Below, one piece after another: positions 1 through 7,329 of a DNA stretch of 40,314 nucleotides; position 1 is the stretch's first letter, and each line of letters starts with the position of its first letter. The translations under genes were made by a program, and so were the position numbers. The notes below the pieces were generated by a model. The model made no database searches, was not told where the DNA came from, and worked only from the letters and a program-made list of their open reading frames with translations. Source of the DNA: Rhodospirillaceae bacterium (GTDB lineage Bacteria; Pseudomonadota; Alphaproteobacteria; UBA8366). Location: NCBI GenBank assembly GCA_002716125.1, contig PAZH01000077.1, forward strand, positions 1 through 40,314. Direction: 5' to 3'.

Positions 1-1
1 C

Positions 2-457
2 AAGTCGATCGTCTATCTCGCGGCCTACTCTCTTTCGGACTATTTGGACCATTCGAAAGTAAAGTCCTATCGCCTTTCCGACCCGAACCTGCCGAACCTT
101 GCCGCCATCAAGAAAGACCTGACCAAGGACTGGGCGATTCTCGAGTTGGAGAAACCGCTGGGCGACACCATCGGTTATCTGCCGTTGATGCCGATCAAGG
201 GCAAGGAAATCGCCCAAGCCAGCTACAGCAAGGACAAACCGCACGTCCTAACCGTGAACGAGAAATGCTATGTTACGGGTCGGGACAAGCGCATGCTGAA
301 TCACGACTGCGACGCCACCTTCGGTGATTCCGGCTCGCCCATTCTTGTGAGAGACGGCAAGAAGATCGGCGTCGGCGCGCTTAACGTCGCGGTCGGGTCG
401 CGGAATGGTAAGTCGGTCGGCATCGCGATCTTTCTGCCGAAGGGCGCGGTGAAGTGA
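2..457 (+). CDS. Trypsin-like serine protease, C-terminal part (5' end outside window)
   Basis: The frame is open from base 2 to the TGA at 455-457, so the gene enters from the left and its true start is not visible. About 151 residues remain. A DWAILEL segment fits the catalytic Asp strand of chymotrypsin-fold proteases, and CDATFGDSGSPIL contains the canonical GDSGSP nucleophile motif with a Cys upstream. The catalytic His and any signal peptide would lie outside the window. Proteins of this type are usually exported peptidases, but substrate and location cannot be told from this fragment. The 3' end is followed by a hairpin repeat that may terminate transcription. Family assignment is confident; the specific role is unknown. 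Confidence 0.85.
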   Translation, partial: KSIVYLAAYSLSDYLDHSKVKSYRLSDPNLPNLAAIKKDLTKDWAILELEKPLGDTIGYLPLMPIKGKEIAQASYSKDKPHVLTVNEKCYVTGRDKRMLNHDCDATFGDSGSPILVRDGKKIGVGALNVAVGSRNGKSVGIAIFLPKGAVK

Positions 458-485
458 TTCACGCTCACCTCTCACTCACATTACA

Positions 486-560
486 CCTCGTCCTGAGTCT
501 GTCGAAGGACGACATCGCGTTTGCGAGCGCGAACATGCTTCGACAAGCTCAGCATGAGGA
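486..560. repeat. Interspersed hairpin repeat (CTGAG...TGTCGAAG type)
   Basis: Two arms of about 25 bases, 486-510 and 535-559, are imperfect reverse complements; both carry the core TGTCGAAG or its complement CTTCGACA. They are separated by 24 bases. Sequences with a core like TCCTGAGCTTGTCGAAGGA recur in intergenic DNA of many alphaproteobacteria, so this is probably a REP-like element. It sits between the protease stop codon and the small membrane ORF and could act as a bidirectional terminator. The right arm ends in GAGGA, which may also serve as the ribosome binding site of the following ORF. Confidence 0.7.
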
Positions 561-569
561 AATACGCGA

Positions 570-752
570 ATGGAAACATGGCAGTATATCGGCATCTTGG
601 CCGTCGTTTGGGTCACGGCAATCTTTGTCTTGCGACGCTGGCTATCGACGATCCTCTCATTCGATGTCGCGTGCGGTGGTCTGCTGCTGTATCTCATGAT
701 CATGTCGGCCATTAACGACGAGTTTTCGCTCGAATATCTCGGCGCCTATTGA
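570..752 (+). CDS. Small predicted membrane protein, about 60 aa
   Basis: A 60-residue ORF starts at ATG 570 with a GAGGA ribosome binding site at 556-560, about 9 bases upstream. Two hydrophobic stretches are visible: residues about 5-20 (YIGILAVVWVTAIFVL) and about 30-46 (around GGLLLYLMIMSAI). They are joined by a short Arg-containing loop, suggesting a two-span inner-membrane miniprotein. I do not recognise a family. A coding role is supported by the RBS and the two-helix pattern but not proven; competing ORFs in other frames lack such features. It precedes cinA by 80 bases on the same strand. Confidence 0.45.
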   Translation: METWQYIGILAVVWVTAIFVLRRWLSTILSFDVACGGLLLYLMIMSAINDEFSLEYLGAY

Positions 753-832
753 GAACGGCATTTACGAAACGCCTTAGCGGCCCCATATCGCTTTCGGGAT
801 AAACCGCTGAGATAAAAAGAAGGAATCGGCTC

Positions 833-2023
833 ATGCGCTGCGAAGTCGTCGCCATCGGATCGGAACTCCTGCTGGGGCAAATCGTCGACACGAATTCGTC
901 CTGGATTGGCGAGCAATTGGCGATGTTCGGCATCGATTCGCATTTTCAAACCAAGGTCGGTGATAATTTCGAGCGTATGGAGTTCTGCATCCGCCAGGCC
1001 TTGGACCGCAGTGACGCCGTGATTTGCTGTGGCGGTCTCGGCCCGACTCAGGACGACATTACCCGCGACGTGATCGCGCATATCATGGGGGTCGAACTGG
1101 TCCGCGACGAGGCCATCGTCGATAAGATCCGCCACATGTTCGAATCCCGCGGCCGACGCATGACGGACAATAACCGCCGCCAAGCCGATATACCGGCGGG
1201 TGCGGAGCCGATCCCGCATATGCCGGGCACAGCCCCCGGTCTCTATTGCCCGATCGGCGACAAGGTCATTTATGCCGTGCCGGGCGTGCCTTACGAGATG
1301 CGTGAAATGATGGAAACCTTCATCCTCCCGGATATGCAAAGGCGCTCCGGCCAAACGGCTGTGATCCGCAGCCGCACACTCCGCACTTGGGGCGACAGCG
1401 AATCCGGTCTTGCGGAGAAGCTTGCCGACCGGATCGACCAGCTCGACAGCATCGGCAACCCCACCCTCGCCTTTCTCGCCAGTGGCATCGAAGGCATCAA
1501 GGTGCGCGTCACCGCGAAATCGGAAGATGAAGAGACGGCCGCGCAAATCCTCGCTTCCGAAGAGCAGTTTTTGCGCAATCTCTTGGGCGATATCGTCTTC
1601 GGCATCGACGAGGAGACGATGGAGACGGTCGTCCTGGATAGCCTCCGCCGCCAAGGCATGACCCTAGCCGTCGCGGAATCATTGACCGGCGGCGTCATGT
1701 CGTCGCGTCTCAGCGACATCGACCGCAACATGGAAGTGTTCAAAGGCGCGGTTATTTCCGCCGGCCATGCGGAAGCCGCCGTCGGCGAAGACCGCGGCCT
1801 TGCCGCCGCCCGCCATGCGAAAGAGACATACGGTACCGATGTCGGCGTTGCAGCCGTTTTGCCGGACCCCTCGGAAGGGGCCCGGCGCGGCACCGTTTAT
1901 CTCGGTATCGTGCTCGGTAATCAGGAATATACCGAGCATGTGGCGCTTCCCGGCGACCGCAACCGTCTCCGCAATTATGCCGTCATCAGCGTGATGAACT
2001 TTTTGCGACGGTTGCTGTCGTAG
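833..2023 (+). CDS. cinA: CinA family protein (MoCF-like domain plus PncC-like amidase domain)
   Basis: The 396-residue protein has the two-domain layout of CinA. The N-terminal COG1058/MoCF domain (about 1-170) carries AIGSELLLGQIVDTN near the start and GGLGPTQDD, the hallmark nucleotide-binding motif. A middle region follows, then a C-terminal PncC-like domain (about 265-396) with LAVAESLTGG, which contains the Ser of the nicotinamide mononucleotide amidase family. Known members remove the amide from NMN and/or hydrolyse ADP-ribose in pyridine nucleotide salvage. The C-terminal domain is more divergent than typical PncC after the AES motif, so amidase activity is less certain than fold. A GAAGGA ribosome binding site precedes ATG 833. 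The gene appears monocistronic, converging on the MaoC gene at 2032-2460. Confidence 0.9.
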   Translation: MRCEVVAIGSELLLGQIVDTNSSWIGEQLAMFGIDSHFQTKVGDNFERMEFCIRQALDRSDAVICCGGLGPTQDDITRDVIAHIMGVELVRDEAIVDKIRHMFESRGRRMTDNNRRQADIPAGAEPIPHMPGTAPGLYCPIGDKVIYAVPGVPYEMREMMETFILPDMQRRSGQTAVIRSRTLRTWGDSESGLAEKLADRIDQLDSIGNPTLAFLASGIEGIKVRVTAKSEDEETAAQILASEEQFLRNLLGDIVFGIDEETMETVVLDSLRRQGMTLAVAESLTGGVMSSRLSDIDRNMEVFKGAVISAGHAEAAVGEDRGLAAARHAKETYGTDVGVAAVLPDPSEGARRGTVYLGIVLGNQEYTEHVALPGDRNRLRNYAVISVMNFLRRLLS

Positions 2024-2031
2024 CCGGATCG

Positions 2032-2460
2032 CTAGGCGGCGATTTCCGCCAAACCGTCGCCGTTCTGGTTGGCAACGGAGAGGTCGCAAACCAGCCATTT
2101 CCCTTTGCGGGTCTCTTTCTTATCGCGAACCGTCACATGGACTCGCACCGTGTCGCCGGGATAGACCGGGCTGCGGAAACGGGGCTCGAGACGTCGATGA
2201 TCGCCGTTCTCCGGCCACAGCCAATCGGTCATGGCGCGGACCATGAATGAATAGGTCATCAACCCGTGGCCGATGATGCTGTCAAACTTCTTACCGTTGG
2301 CGAACATCGTCTCGGACATGAAGGCGTCGTCCCAATGCAGCGGATTATTGTCGAAGGACGCCATAGCGAATTCTTTAATCATTTCCCGCGTCACGCTGAC
2401 CGCCGGGCCGTCGAAGCTGTAGCCAATATCGATGTCGTCGAATGTGAATTTCTGTGTCAT
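2032..2460 (-). CDS. MaoC-like hydratase, catalytic-type subunit
   Basis: This 142-residue single hot-dog-domain protein belongs to the MaoC/(R)-specific enoyl-CoA hydratase family. The segment FDNNPLHWDDAF matches the hydratase-2 motif D-x-N-P-x-H, so the catalytic Asp/His pair is present. Expected reaction: hydration of a trans-2-enoyl-CoA or a related acyl-CoA. The upstream neighbour (2472-2966) ends 11 bases before this start and is also hot-dog but lacks the His of the motif, so the two probably form a heteromeric hydratase. The C-terminus is canonical in length. The acyl-CoA substrate cannot be inferred from the sequence. Confidence 0.85.
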   Translation of the reverse strand: MTQKFTFDDIDIGYSFDGPAVSVTREMIKEFAMASFDNNPLHWDDAFMSETMFANGKKFDSIIGHGLMTYSFMVRAMTDWLWPENGDHRRLEPRFRSPVYPGDTVRVHVTVRDKKETRKGKWLVCDLSVANQNGDGLAEIAA

Positions 2461-2471
2461 GAAGCGTCTCC

Positions 2472-2966
2472 TTAGTAAGGCCGCATGGTCCAGCCGCGGC
2501 CGGAACAGACGACTTGATCGTGCTGATTGCGGAAAACGTTATCGTGGATGGCAAAGGTACTGCCCTTTCGGATCACCTTATCGAGGCAGCGCCCGGTCAA
2601 AGTGATGGTGTCGCCGGGGCGGACCGGTTGGTGTATCCACCAGTTCTGGCCCATATTCACCGTACCCGGCGTGCGCATGAAATAGTCGTGCGTCGTACAG
2701 GCGAAGAGAAACAGGGCATGAATGCTGGGCGGTGCGATAAGACCGCCGAAGCGTGTCGACTTCGCGTACGCCTCGTCGAAATAGAGCGGATTCAAGTCTC
2801 CGATCGAGCGCGCATAACGTTGGATGATATCGAGCGTTATCGTGACCGGATTGGATTCGAGTTCTTCCCCGGGTTCCAGGTCGTCCCACCCGGCGCGCTC
2901 GTCGGCGTTCTTCCAGAAGTCGTACTCGAAAGCGTCCGGATCGAATTTGGCGGCGGCTTGTATCAT
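2472..2966 (-). CDS. MaoC-like dehydratase, degenerate (FAS1-type N-terminal hot-dog) subunit
   Basis: A 164-residue hot-dog protein resembling the N-terminal MaoC/FAS1-type dehydratase domain. The motif region reads GDLNPLYFDEAYA: the Asp is kept but the catalytic His of D-x-N-P-x-H is Tyr. It is followed by VRPGDTITLTG, typical of the fold. In known two-subunit MaoC hydratases one partner is catalytic and the other shapes the acyl pocket, and this gene fits the second role. The ATG at 2964-2966 is chosen by homology length. It is first of a two-gene minus-strand unit with the 2032-2460 gene. An inverted repeat (TAGCTAA at 2966-2972, TTAGCTA at 2995-3001) lies at its start. Confidence 0.8.
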   Translation of the reverse strand: MIQAAAKFDPDAFEYDFWKNADERAGWDDLEPGEELESNPVTITLDIIQRYARSIGDLNPLYFDEAYAKSTRFGGLIAPPSIHALFLFACTTHDYFMRTPGTVNMGQNWWIHQPVRPGDTITLTGRCLDKVIRKGSTFAIHDNVFRNQHDQVVCSGRGWTMRPY

Positions 2967-3045
2967 AGCTAATGCTCCGTAGGTTCAACTGCATTTAGCT
3001 AAACCGCCGGTGCGAATTGCCGCAAACGACGTCTCGGAAAGTGAG

Positions 3046-3060
3046 TTGCGCTCAGCGCAA
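3046..3060 (-). terminator. Small hairpin overlapping the LysR stop codon
   Basis: TTGCGC-TCA-GCGCAA is a perfect 6-bp inverted repeat with a 3-base loop. The loop is exactly the TGA stop codon (minus strand) of the LysR gene. The downstream minus-strand sequence is pyrimidine-rich but has no clean T run, so terminator function is only possible. Confidence 0.3.
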
Positions 3061-3948
3061 GTCAGAATTTTCGATCTCGGCGTGAAGCCACTGCCTCAGT
3101 TTTCGGATCGCCGGGTCCCGGAGCCGAGACTTCGACGTGACCAGGTGATATTGAAATCCGCTTTCGACCCGCTCGGCGAACGGCGCGATCAAACGACCGT
3201 CCCGAAGGTATTCTTCGACAACGATATCGGCGCCGACCGCGATCCCCACCCCCTTCTGAGCGGCTTCGTATGCCAACTGTACATCATTGAAAGTTATATC
3301 TTTTTCGCGCCCTGGAGATTGGAATACGGAAATGGCGCCGGCCGCCGCCAACCACTCTTCCCAAGCGTTCGGCAACTGGCGTACATGGAGCAACGTCGCC
3401 CCGGCGAGATCGGCCGGCGCAACAAGCGTCTCTGCGAGCTCCGGACTGCAGACCGGAAAGGTCGAGATGGCCGCGAGCGATTCGGAATGACGATCCTTCC
3501 AGCGCGCGTTCGATAGAAAAATGCCGATATCGAAATCGTCGACGTAACGACCGGTGATGTCACCACTCACCTCGATATCAAGTTCGACATCTGGATGTGC
3601 AGTGCGAAAAGCGGGCAGGCACGGCGTCAACCAGCTAAAAGCGAAGGATTGCGGCACCGTCAGGGTGATTCGATTCGCTTCATTCACAATATCCTGCGTG
3701 GCCGTTTTGATCGCGGCAAAGGCCGGTACAAGCGCTTCGAGGTAACGCGCACCAGCAGGCGTTAGTTCGACGGATTTGCTGCGCCGGACAAACAGCAATG
3801 TATCAAGTTCCTCTTCAAGCGCACGTATGCGCCTGCTGATCGCCGAGGGGCTCAAGTTGAGTTCCGACGCCGCGGCGCCAAAGCTCAGCAATTGGCCAGC
3901 CCGCACGAAGACTTCAAGTGATTTCAGCGAAGGCAGTCTGGCAACCAT
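3052..3948 (-). CDS. LysR-family transcriptional regulator (GcvA-like)
   Basis: The 298-residue protein has an N-terminal winged helix-turn-helix (about residues 5-65) with LKSLEVFVRAGQLLSFGAAA and NLSPSAISRRIRALEEEL, typical of LysR regulators. A periplasmic-binding-protein-like effector domain (about 90-295) follows. The GcvA-like subgroup is suggested by the SAISRRIRALEEELDTLLF region. It lies within a minus-strand block of acyl-CoA genes, 66 bases downstream of the cupin remnant and upstream of a MaoC pair, so it probably controls this block in response to an aromatic or acyl metabolite. No divergent partner is present; the effector is unknown. Confidence 0.92.
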   Translation of the reverse strand: MVARLPSLKSLEVFVRAGQLLSFGAAASELNLSPSAISRRIRALEEELDTLLFVRRSKSVELTPAGARYLEALVPAFAAIKTATQDIVNEANRITLTVPQSFAFSWLTPCLPAFRTAHPDVELDIEVSGDITGRYVDDFDIGIFLSNARWKDRHSESLAAISTFPVCSPELAETLVAPADLAGATLLHVRQLPNAWEEWLAAAGAISVFQSPGREKDITFNDVQLAYEAAQKGVGIAVGADIVVEEYLRDGRLIAPFAERVESGFQYHLVTSKSRLRDPAIRKLRQWLHAEIENSDLR

Positions 3949-4014
3949 TCACTCACTATACGGACGGGACGGCTCGCGGTCATTAGCTGCAAACGTTTCC
4001 CTGCGATGCCTTGC

Positions 4015-4764
4015 TCAAGCAAGATGGGCAAAGATCGATATCCGCTCCAAACCGTTCAAGGCGCGGCTGATATGGCCTTGCCCATCGTCATCCTCGCCAA
4101 AATAGATATCCCCAACTTCGACCGTCCGCTGCGTGCCGTCGCCGACTTCTACATTGATCCCGCCGGTCAGACACAAAAGGACTTGTCGTTACGGCGCATT
4201 GTGGAAATCGCGGTCGAAAGTGGGCGGTTTTAGGACAAACTGGAAGCCTTTTAGCGGTAATTCGGCCGTGGTCCAGCCGCTCGGACTCTCGTGGACAAAG
4301 GGCAGCCGGTCGTCGCTGAAATGCGATTGCCCGTCGGCACCGGTGCGACAACGGATGACCTCCATACCGGCCTCGCAACTTTCCAACCCAGTCCGCCGGT
4401 CGCTGACAAGCTCGTCGTCGAGATTGATGAAGGCGCTTCTGAAATCTTCGCCGCCGAGGGCGCGGCTGATATGCCCGTGACCGTGTGTGTCCCCGACCTC
4501 AAGAACGTCGCCAGCGCGGAACTGTCGTTTCTCGCCAAGTCCGGTTTCCACCTCGAGAGCACCACTCAGCATAACGATCAAGCGTCGTCGAGGGGCCGTG
4601 TGGAAACTGTAATTCATCGTCCCGGGCGTCACTCGGAAATGGATCGAGGCTGCCGGTAAAAGATCTGTTTCCCGACCTTGCCCGCGCTCGACCGTATAGG
4701 GGACATCCACCTCTTCGAAATGCGTATGGCCATCCTCGCCCGTATAGGTTCGTTGGTATTTCAA
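4015..4764 (-). pseudogene. Bicupin protein interrupted by an in-frame TAA
   Basis: The frame from ATG 4764 encodes 191 residues with one cupin domain (about 55-118: APRRRLIVMLSG ... GHGHISRALGG) and then stops at TAA (4189-4191). The same frame continues for 57 further codons to TGA 4015-4017. That continuation is a second copy of the cupin core: RQVLLCLTGG, GDIYFGEDDDG, GQGHISRALNG, IFAHL. The two halves align residue by residue, and the stop lies opposite Arg59 of the first repeat (TAPRRR versus NAP*RQ). One C-to-T change in CAA would create it. The intact protein would be about 249 aa. Options are a nonsense pseudogene, a functional truncated single-cupin protein, a sequence error, or stop readthrough. 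It lies 42 bases downstream of the AhpD-like gene and is probably co-transcribed. Its function is unknown; cupins of this kind bind metal or small acids. Confidence 0.8.
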
Positions 4765-4806
4765 TATCCTGGCACCTCTGTTCGAAGGACGTCGCGTTCG
4801 GCCCGT

Positions 4807-5898
4807 TTAGTCGGCACGACGGGCCGGCAAATGATCGAATGCCTGAATGTCATCTTTCTTCCAATCGTCGAGTTCGATACCGGCGCCATCGGCAACCCGA
4901 TCGATTGCATTGAAGATCGACGCCACCGCGATGGCATCGGTTAAACCCTGACCGCCGACTTCGCCCGCAACGGACTGACGCAAAGCATCGAGAGTCTGGT
5001 GATCGCCGCCAAGTAATGCGCTGCACATCGCCGTCAGAACGCCGCCGGCAGGAATGCCCCCATCTCCCTCGCCCGCTGCCGCGACCGCGGAATCGTACGT
5101 CGTGCCGTCTTGCTCGCTGCTCTCACGGAGCCTGAGTGAGTGACTGGCCGTTCAATAAAAACACCCGTTAAGCGACGAGACGCGCGTGGCAACCGCTTCG
5201 ATCTGCGGAATTGTGATGGCGTGAGGCAAGTCGTCTGGATCGCCGGTCCATTGGGACGGCATATAGTGCGCGTCGACCATCTCACCCAAAAAACCTCGTA
5301 CCTCTTCCGGCACTAAAGTCATCGCCTGATAGATGTTCGTCACACGTTTGCGGGCACCGTAAATCCACTCGAACGCCGTTCCATCGGCGAGATCGCGCGT
5401 TAATGTGGGTACCCAGGCCATGCCAACCTCTGCGGGCGGCCGAATCAGTGTCGGCTCGCCCGGATGCGCTTCCGGCAACGGCCAGATATCAATTCCAATC
5501 CCCTGACAAAATGTATCGACGGCAATCGTCGTTGCCATACAGCCGAGTGCTTCGACATATTTCTCGGGTGTCAAACCGGCGTCGATCAGGCCGTCATACC
5601 ATTTTCGGGTCAGGCGGCTCGGATCGGTCACGATCCGATGGATTTGCTCTACCAGAACCTCCGGCAAAACACCCAAGGAGTCGTGCTCCCCTTCGATCGT
5701 ATAGGGAGAGAGGGCGTCTTTTCGTTGTGTACAGAGTGTGCAGTTCGGCGCATTCCGTGTTTCCGCCGCGATCGCGACGCGTTCGGCACCCGTCAACCAA
5801 GTGCCCGGCATCGCAAGCCGTTCCCATTGACTTCGATGGGCTCGGACGATCTCGTCTCGGATCGGCCAAGCCGCATGTTCGTATGAAATATTCGTCAT
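4807..5898 (-). CDS. AhpD/CMD-like peroxidase-related protein, candidate selenoprotein (in-frame TGA at 5152-5154)
   Basis: From ATG 5898 the frame encodes an alkylhydroperoxidase/CMD-like protein with an N-terminal Cys pair (C53-T-L-C56). At codon 249 there is a TGA inside SSLNGCFY-[TGA]-TASH. In AhpD-like enzymes the motif is C-x-x-C-x3-H; here C246 and H253 are present and the TGA falls exactly on the second, peroxidatic-type Cys. Beyond it the same frame stays open for 114 residues and ends in LTDAIAVASIFNAIDRVADG, a typical CMD-domain C-terminus, before TAA. Read through, the protein is 363 aa. Expected role: thiol/selenol-dependent peroxide reduction. A GG-loop hairpin follows the TGA. 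A TTG six codons upstream (5916) is an alternative start. If the cell lacks selenocysteine machinery, the gene is instead a nonsense pseudogene or a truncated product. Confidence 0.8.
5122..5154 (-). promoter_or_regulatory. Candidate bacterial SECIS element directly after the TGA
   Basis: On the minus strand, numbering from the base after TGA, CTCAC at +12 to +16 pairs perfectly with GTGAG at +26 to +30. They enclose the nine-base loop UCAGGCUCC, with GG at +20/+21. The E. coli fdhF SECIS, as I remember it, has its loop GG at about +19/+20, so spacing and loop content match the bacterial type read by SelB. The stem is short and its lower part is weak (one more C-G pair after a mismatch). No structure prediction was run. 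Confidence 0.55.
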
Positions 5899-5985
5899 CG
5901 GTTTCCCAAAATTCAATCGTGTGAAAGCTATGGTCCGCGAACGCGGTCCATGCCCTTACCAGTTGGGAACAATCTTAGCGGAACT

Positions 5986-7329
5986 TTACCGCTTGTCGAC
6001 GAGGCGGACGGCTTTCGACTCCTTCGCCGGATCGTAGATATCGCTCGCTTCGACGAAATCGATTTTCGGACGAATGCGTGCTGCGGTCTGCGCCGCATCC
6101 GTCACTTCAGAGACGACGCCGTCTCGGTCGGAACGGGCACTCGCAACCCGAACGATCATCTCGTCCATGGAGAATGCGTCGCTCTCGTCCTGGCGTGTGA
6201 GCACGACTTGAAATTCGTCGAGGCCTTTGACCGCCGTGAGCGATTCGAGCAAAACGGTCGGGTTGATCAGCATGCCTTTGACCTTCACCAAATCCTTGGT
6301 TCGCACGATCGGCGGCACGACGCGGTCGCCGCCGCGCCCGCAATGAGGGCACGGCTCATGGGTGAGGCTGACGATATCGCCGACAAGATAGCGAACGAGA
6401 CATGTTCCCCGCCGGTTGAGCTGCGTGATCGCGAGTGCGCCCCGCTCGCCGTCCGGCAACCGTTTGCCCGTCTCCGGATCGACGACTTCCTGGAACAACA
6501 AGTCCGGTGCCGGATTATGCCAGTCACCGTCCTCATGGCATTGTGCCATCCCGCCCGCTTCGGTCGAACCGTAACGATCGAACATAATCGGATTCTTAAC
6601 GCCATGTTCGCGAAGCCGTTCGCGAATGTCTTCGCGCATCTCCGGCGTGCTGGCTTCGCCCGTTATGCTGCACATACGTACGCTAGAGAAATCGACACCG
6701 AGTTCCGTCGCCCGGATGATGGCTCGGCGCACGAAACTCGTGATCCCCCAAAGCACAGTGGCACGATGGCGCTCGATCATGTAGACGGCTTCGTCGAGCG
6801 AACGATGCATATTGAAATCACCGAACGGCGCGCCCACGAGGGCCGCCGTGATCGTGGCCCCGGTCGCGTATGCGTTCATCGGCGAACGCATGAAGGCCCC
6901 CATCGGCTCTGGCGTCAGCGGAAAGAGATTCATCAAGACATCGTCTTCACGAATTCCCGAAATCTCACCCACTCGTTTCGCCAATCCGAGATAGGCCACA
7001 TAATCGTGCGTGGTGACATAGAGCGGTGTCGGATCGCTGGTCGAGCCCGTCGTATAGTTCCCTTCCCAGAGCGTCCGTTGTTCGAGCGGCAGGTCCGGAC
7101 AGTGAAGCCGGAACGCTTCCGGATCGTCCATCAAGTCTTTCTTCGACGTCAGCGGTAATTTCTCGAGATCGTCGATGTTGCGGATGGTCGCAGAATCGAT
7201 TCCATGCTCATCCCAGCGCTGCTTATAGAATTTATGCCCGCGACCGCAGAGCTCGATCTGCTCGGCGACGAGCTTGTTTTGCACTTCTCGAATTTTTTCG
7301 ATCGGCTGACGCAGGAATTCCGTGCTCAT
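5986..7329 (-). CDS. Phenylacetate-CoA ligase-like AMP-forming acyl-CoA ligase
   Basis: The start is the ATG at 7329, which overlaps the stop of the upstream monooxygenase gene (ATGA). The frame is open further upstream but that part is antisense-like. The 447-residue product is an ANL-superfamily enzyme of the PaaK type: a nucleotide-binding loop YTTGSTSDP (about residue 92-100), YGSTEAGG in the middle, a VRYLVGDIV segment, and CPHCGRGG, the Cys cluster seen near the C-terminal hinge of PaaK-like ligases. It should activate an aromatic or other carboxylic acid to its CoA thioester with ATP. Together with the MaoC and flavoprotein genes it points to a carboxylic-acid degradation pathway. The substrate is not deducible. 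Confidence 0.88.
   Translation of the reverse strand: MSTEFLRQPIEKIREVQNKLVAEQIELCGRGHKFYKQRWDEHGIDSATIRNIDDLEKLPLTSKKDLMDDPEAFRLHCPDLPLEQRTLWEGNYTTGSTSDPTPLYVTTHDYVAYLGLAKRVGEISGIREDDVLMNLFPLTPEPMGAFMRSPMNAYATGATITAALVGAPFGDFNMHRSLDEAVYMIERHRATVLWGITSFVRRAIIRATELGVDFSSVRMCSITGEASTPEMREDIRERLREHGVKNPIMFDRYGSTEAGGMAQCHEDGDWHNPAPDLLFQEVVDPETGKRLPDGERGALAITQLNRRGTCLVRYLVGDIVSLTHEPCPHCGRGGDRVVPPIVRTKDLVKVKGMLINPTVLLESLTAVKGLDEFQVVLTRQDESDAFSMDEMIVRVASARSDRDGVVSEVTDAAQTAARIRPKIDFVEASDIYDPAKESKAVRLVDKR

Noticed and set aside
746..1654. 302-codon minus-strand ORF antisense to cinA
   Set aside because: It overlaps the conserved cinA frame fully and its translation has no recognisable family features; it is a shadow of GC-rich codon use.
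2966..3001. TAGCTAA/TTAGCTA inverted repeat as a LysR operator
   Set aside because: It overlaps the MaoC start codon and lacks a clear T-N11-A box; too weak to list as a site.
4189..4191. TAA in the cupin as a recoded codon
   Set aside because: TAA is not known to encode selenocysteine and no pyrrolysine-type signal (TAG) is involved; treated as a nonsense codon.
5034..5285. 83-codon minus-strand ORF across the TGA region
   Set aside because: It lies in another frame from the AhpD-like gene, is rich in Arg/Ser and has no family similarity; the continuous frame through the TGA explains the region better.
5950..7158. 402-codon plus-strand ORF opposite the CoA ligase
   Set aside because: The opposite strand encodes a complete ANL-family ligase with all motifs; this frame is a shadow.
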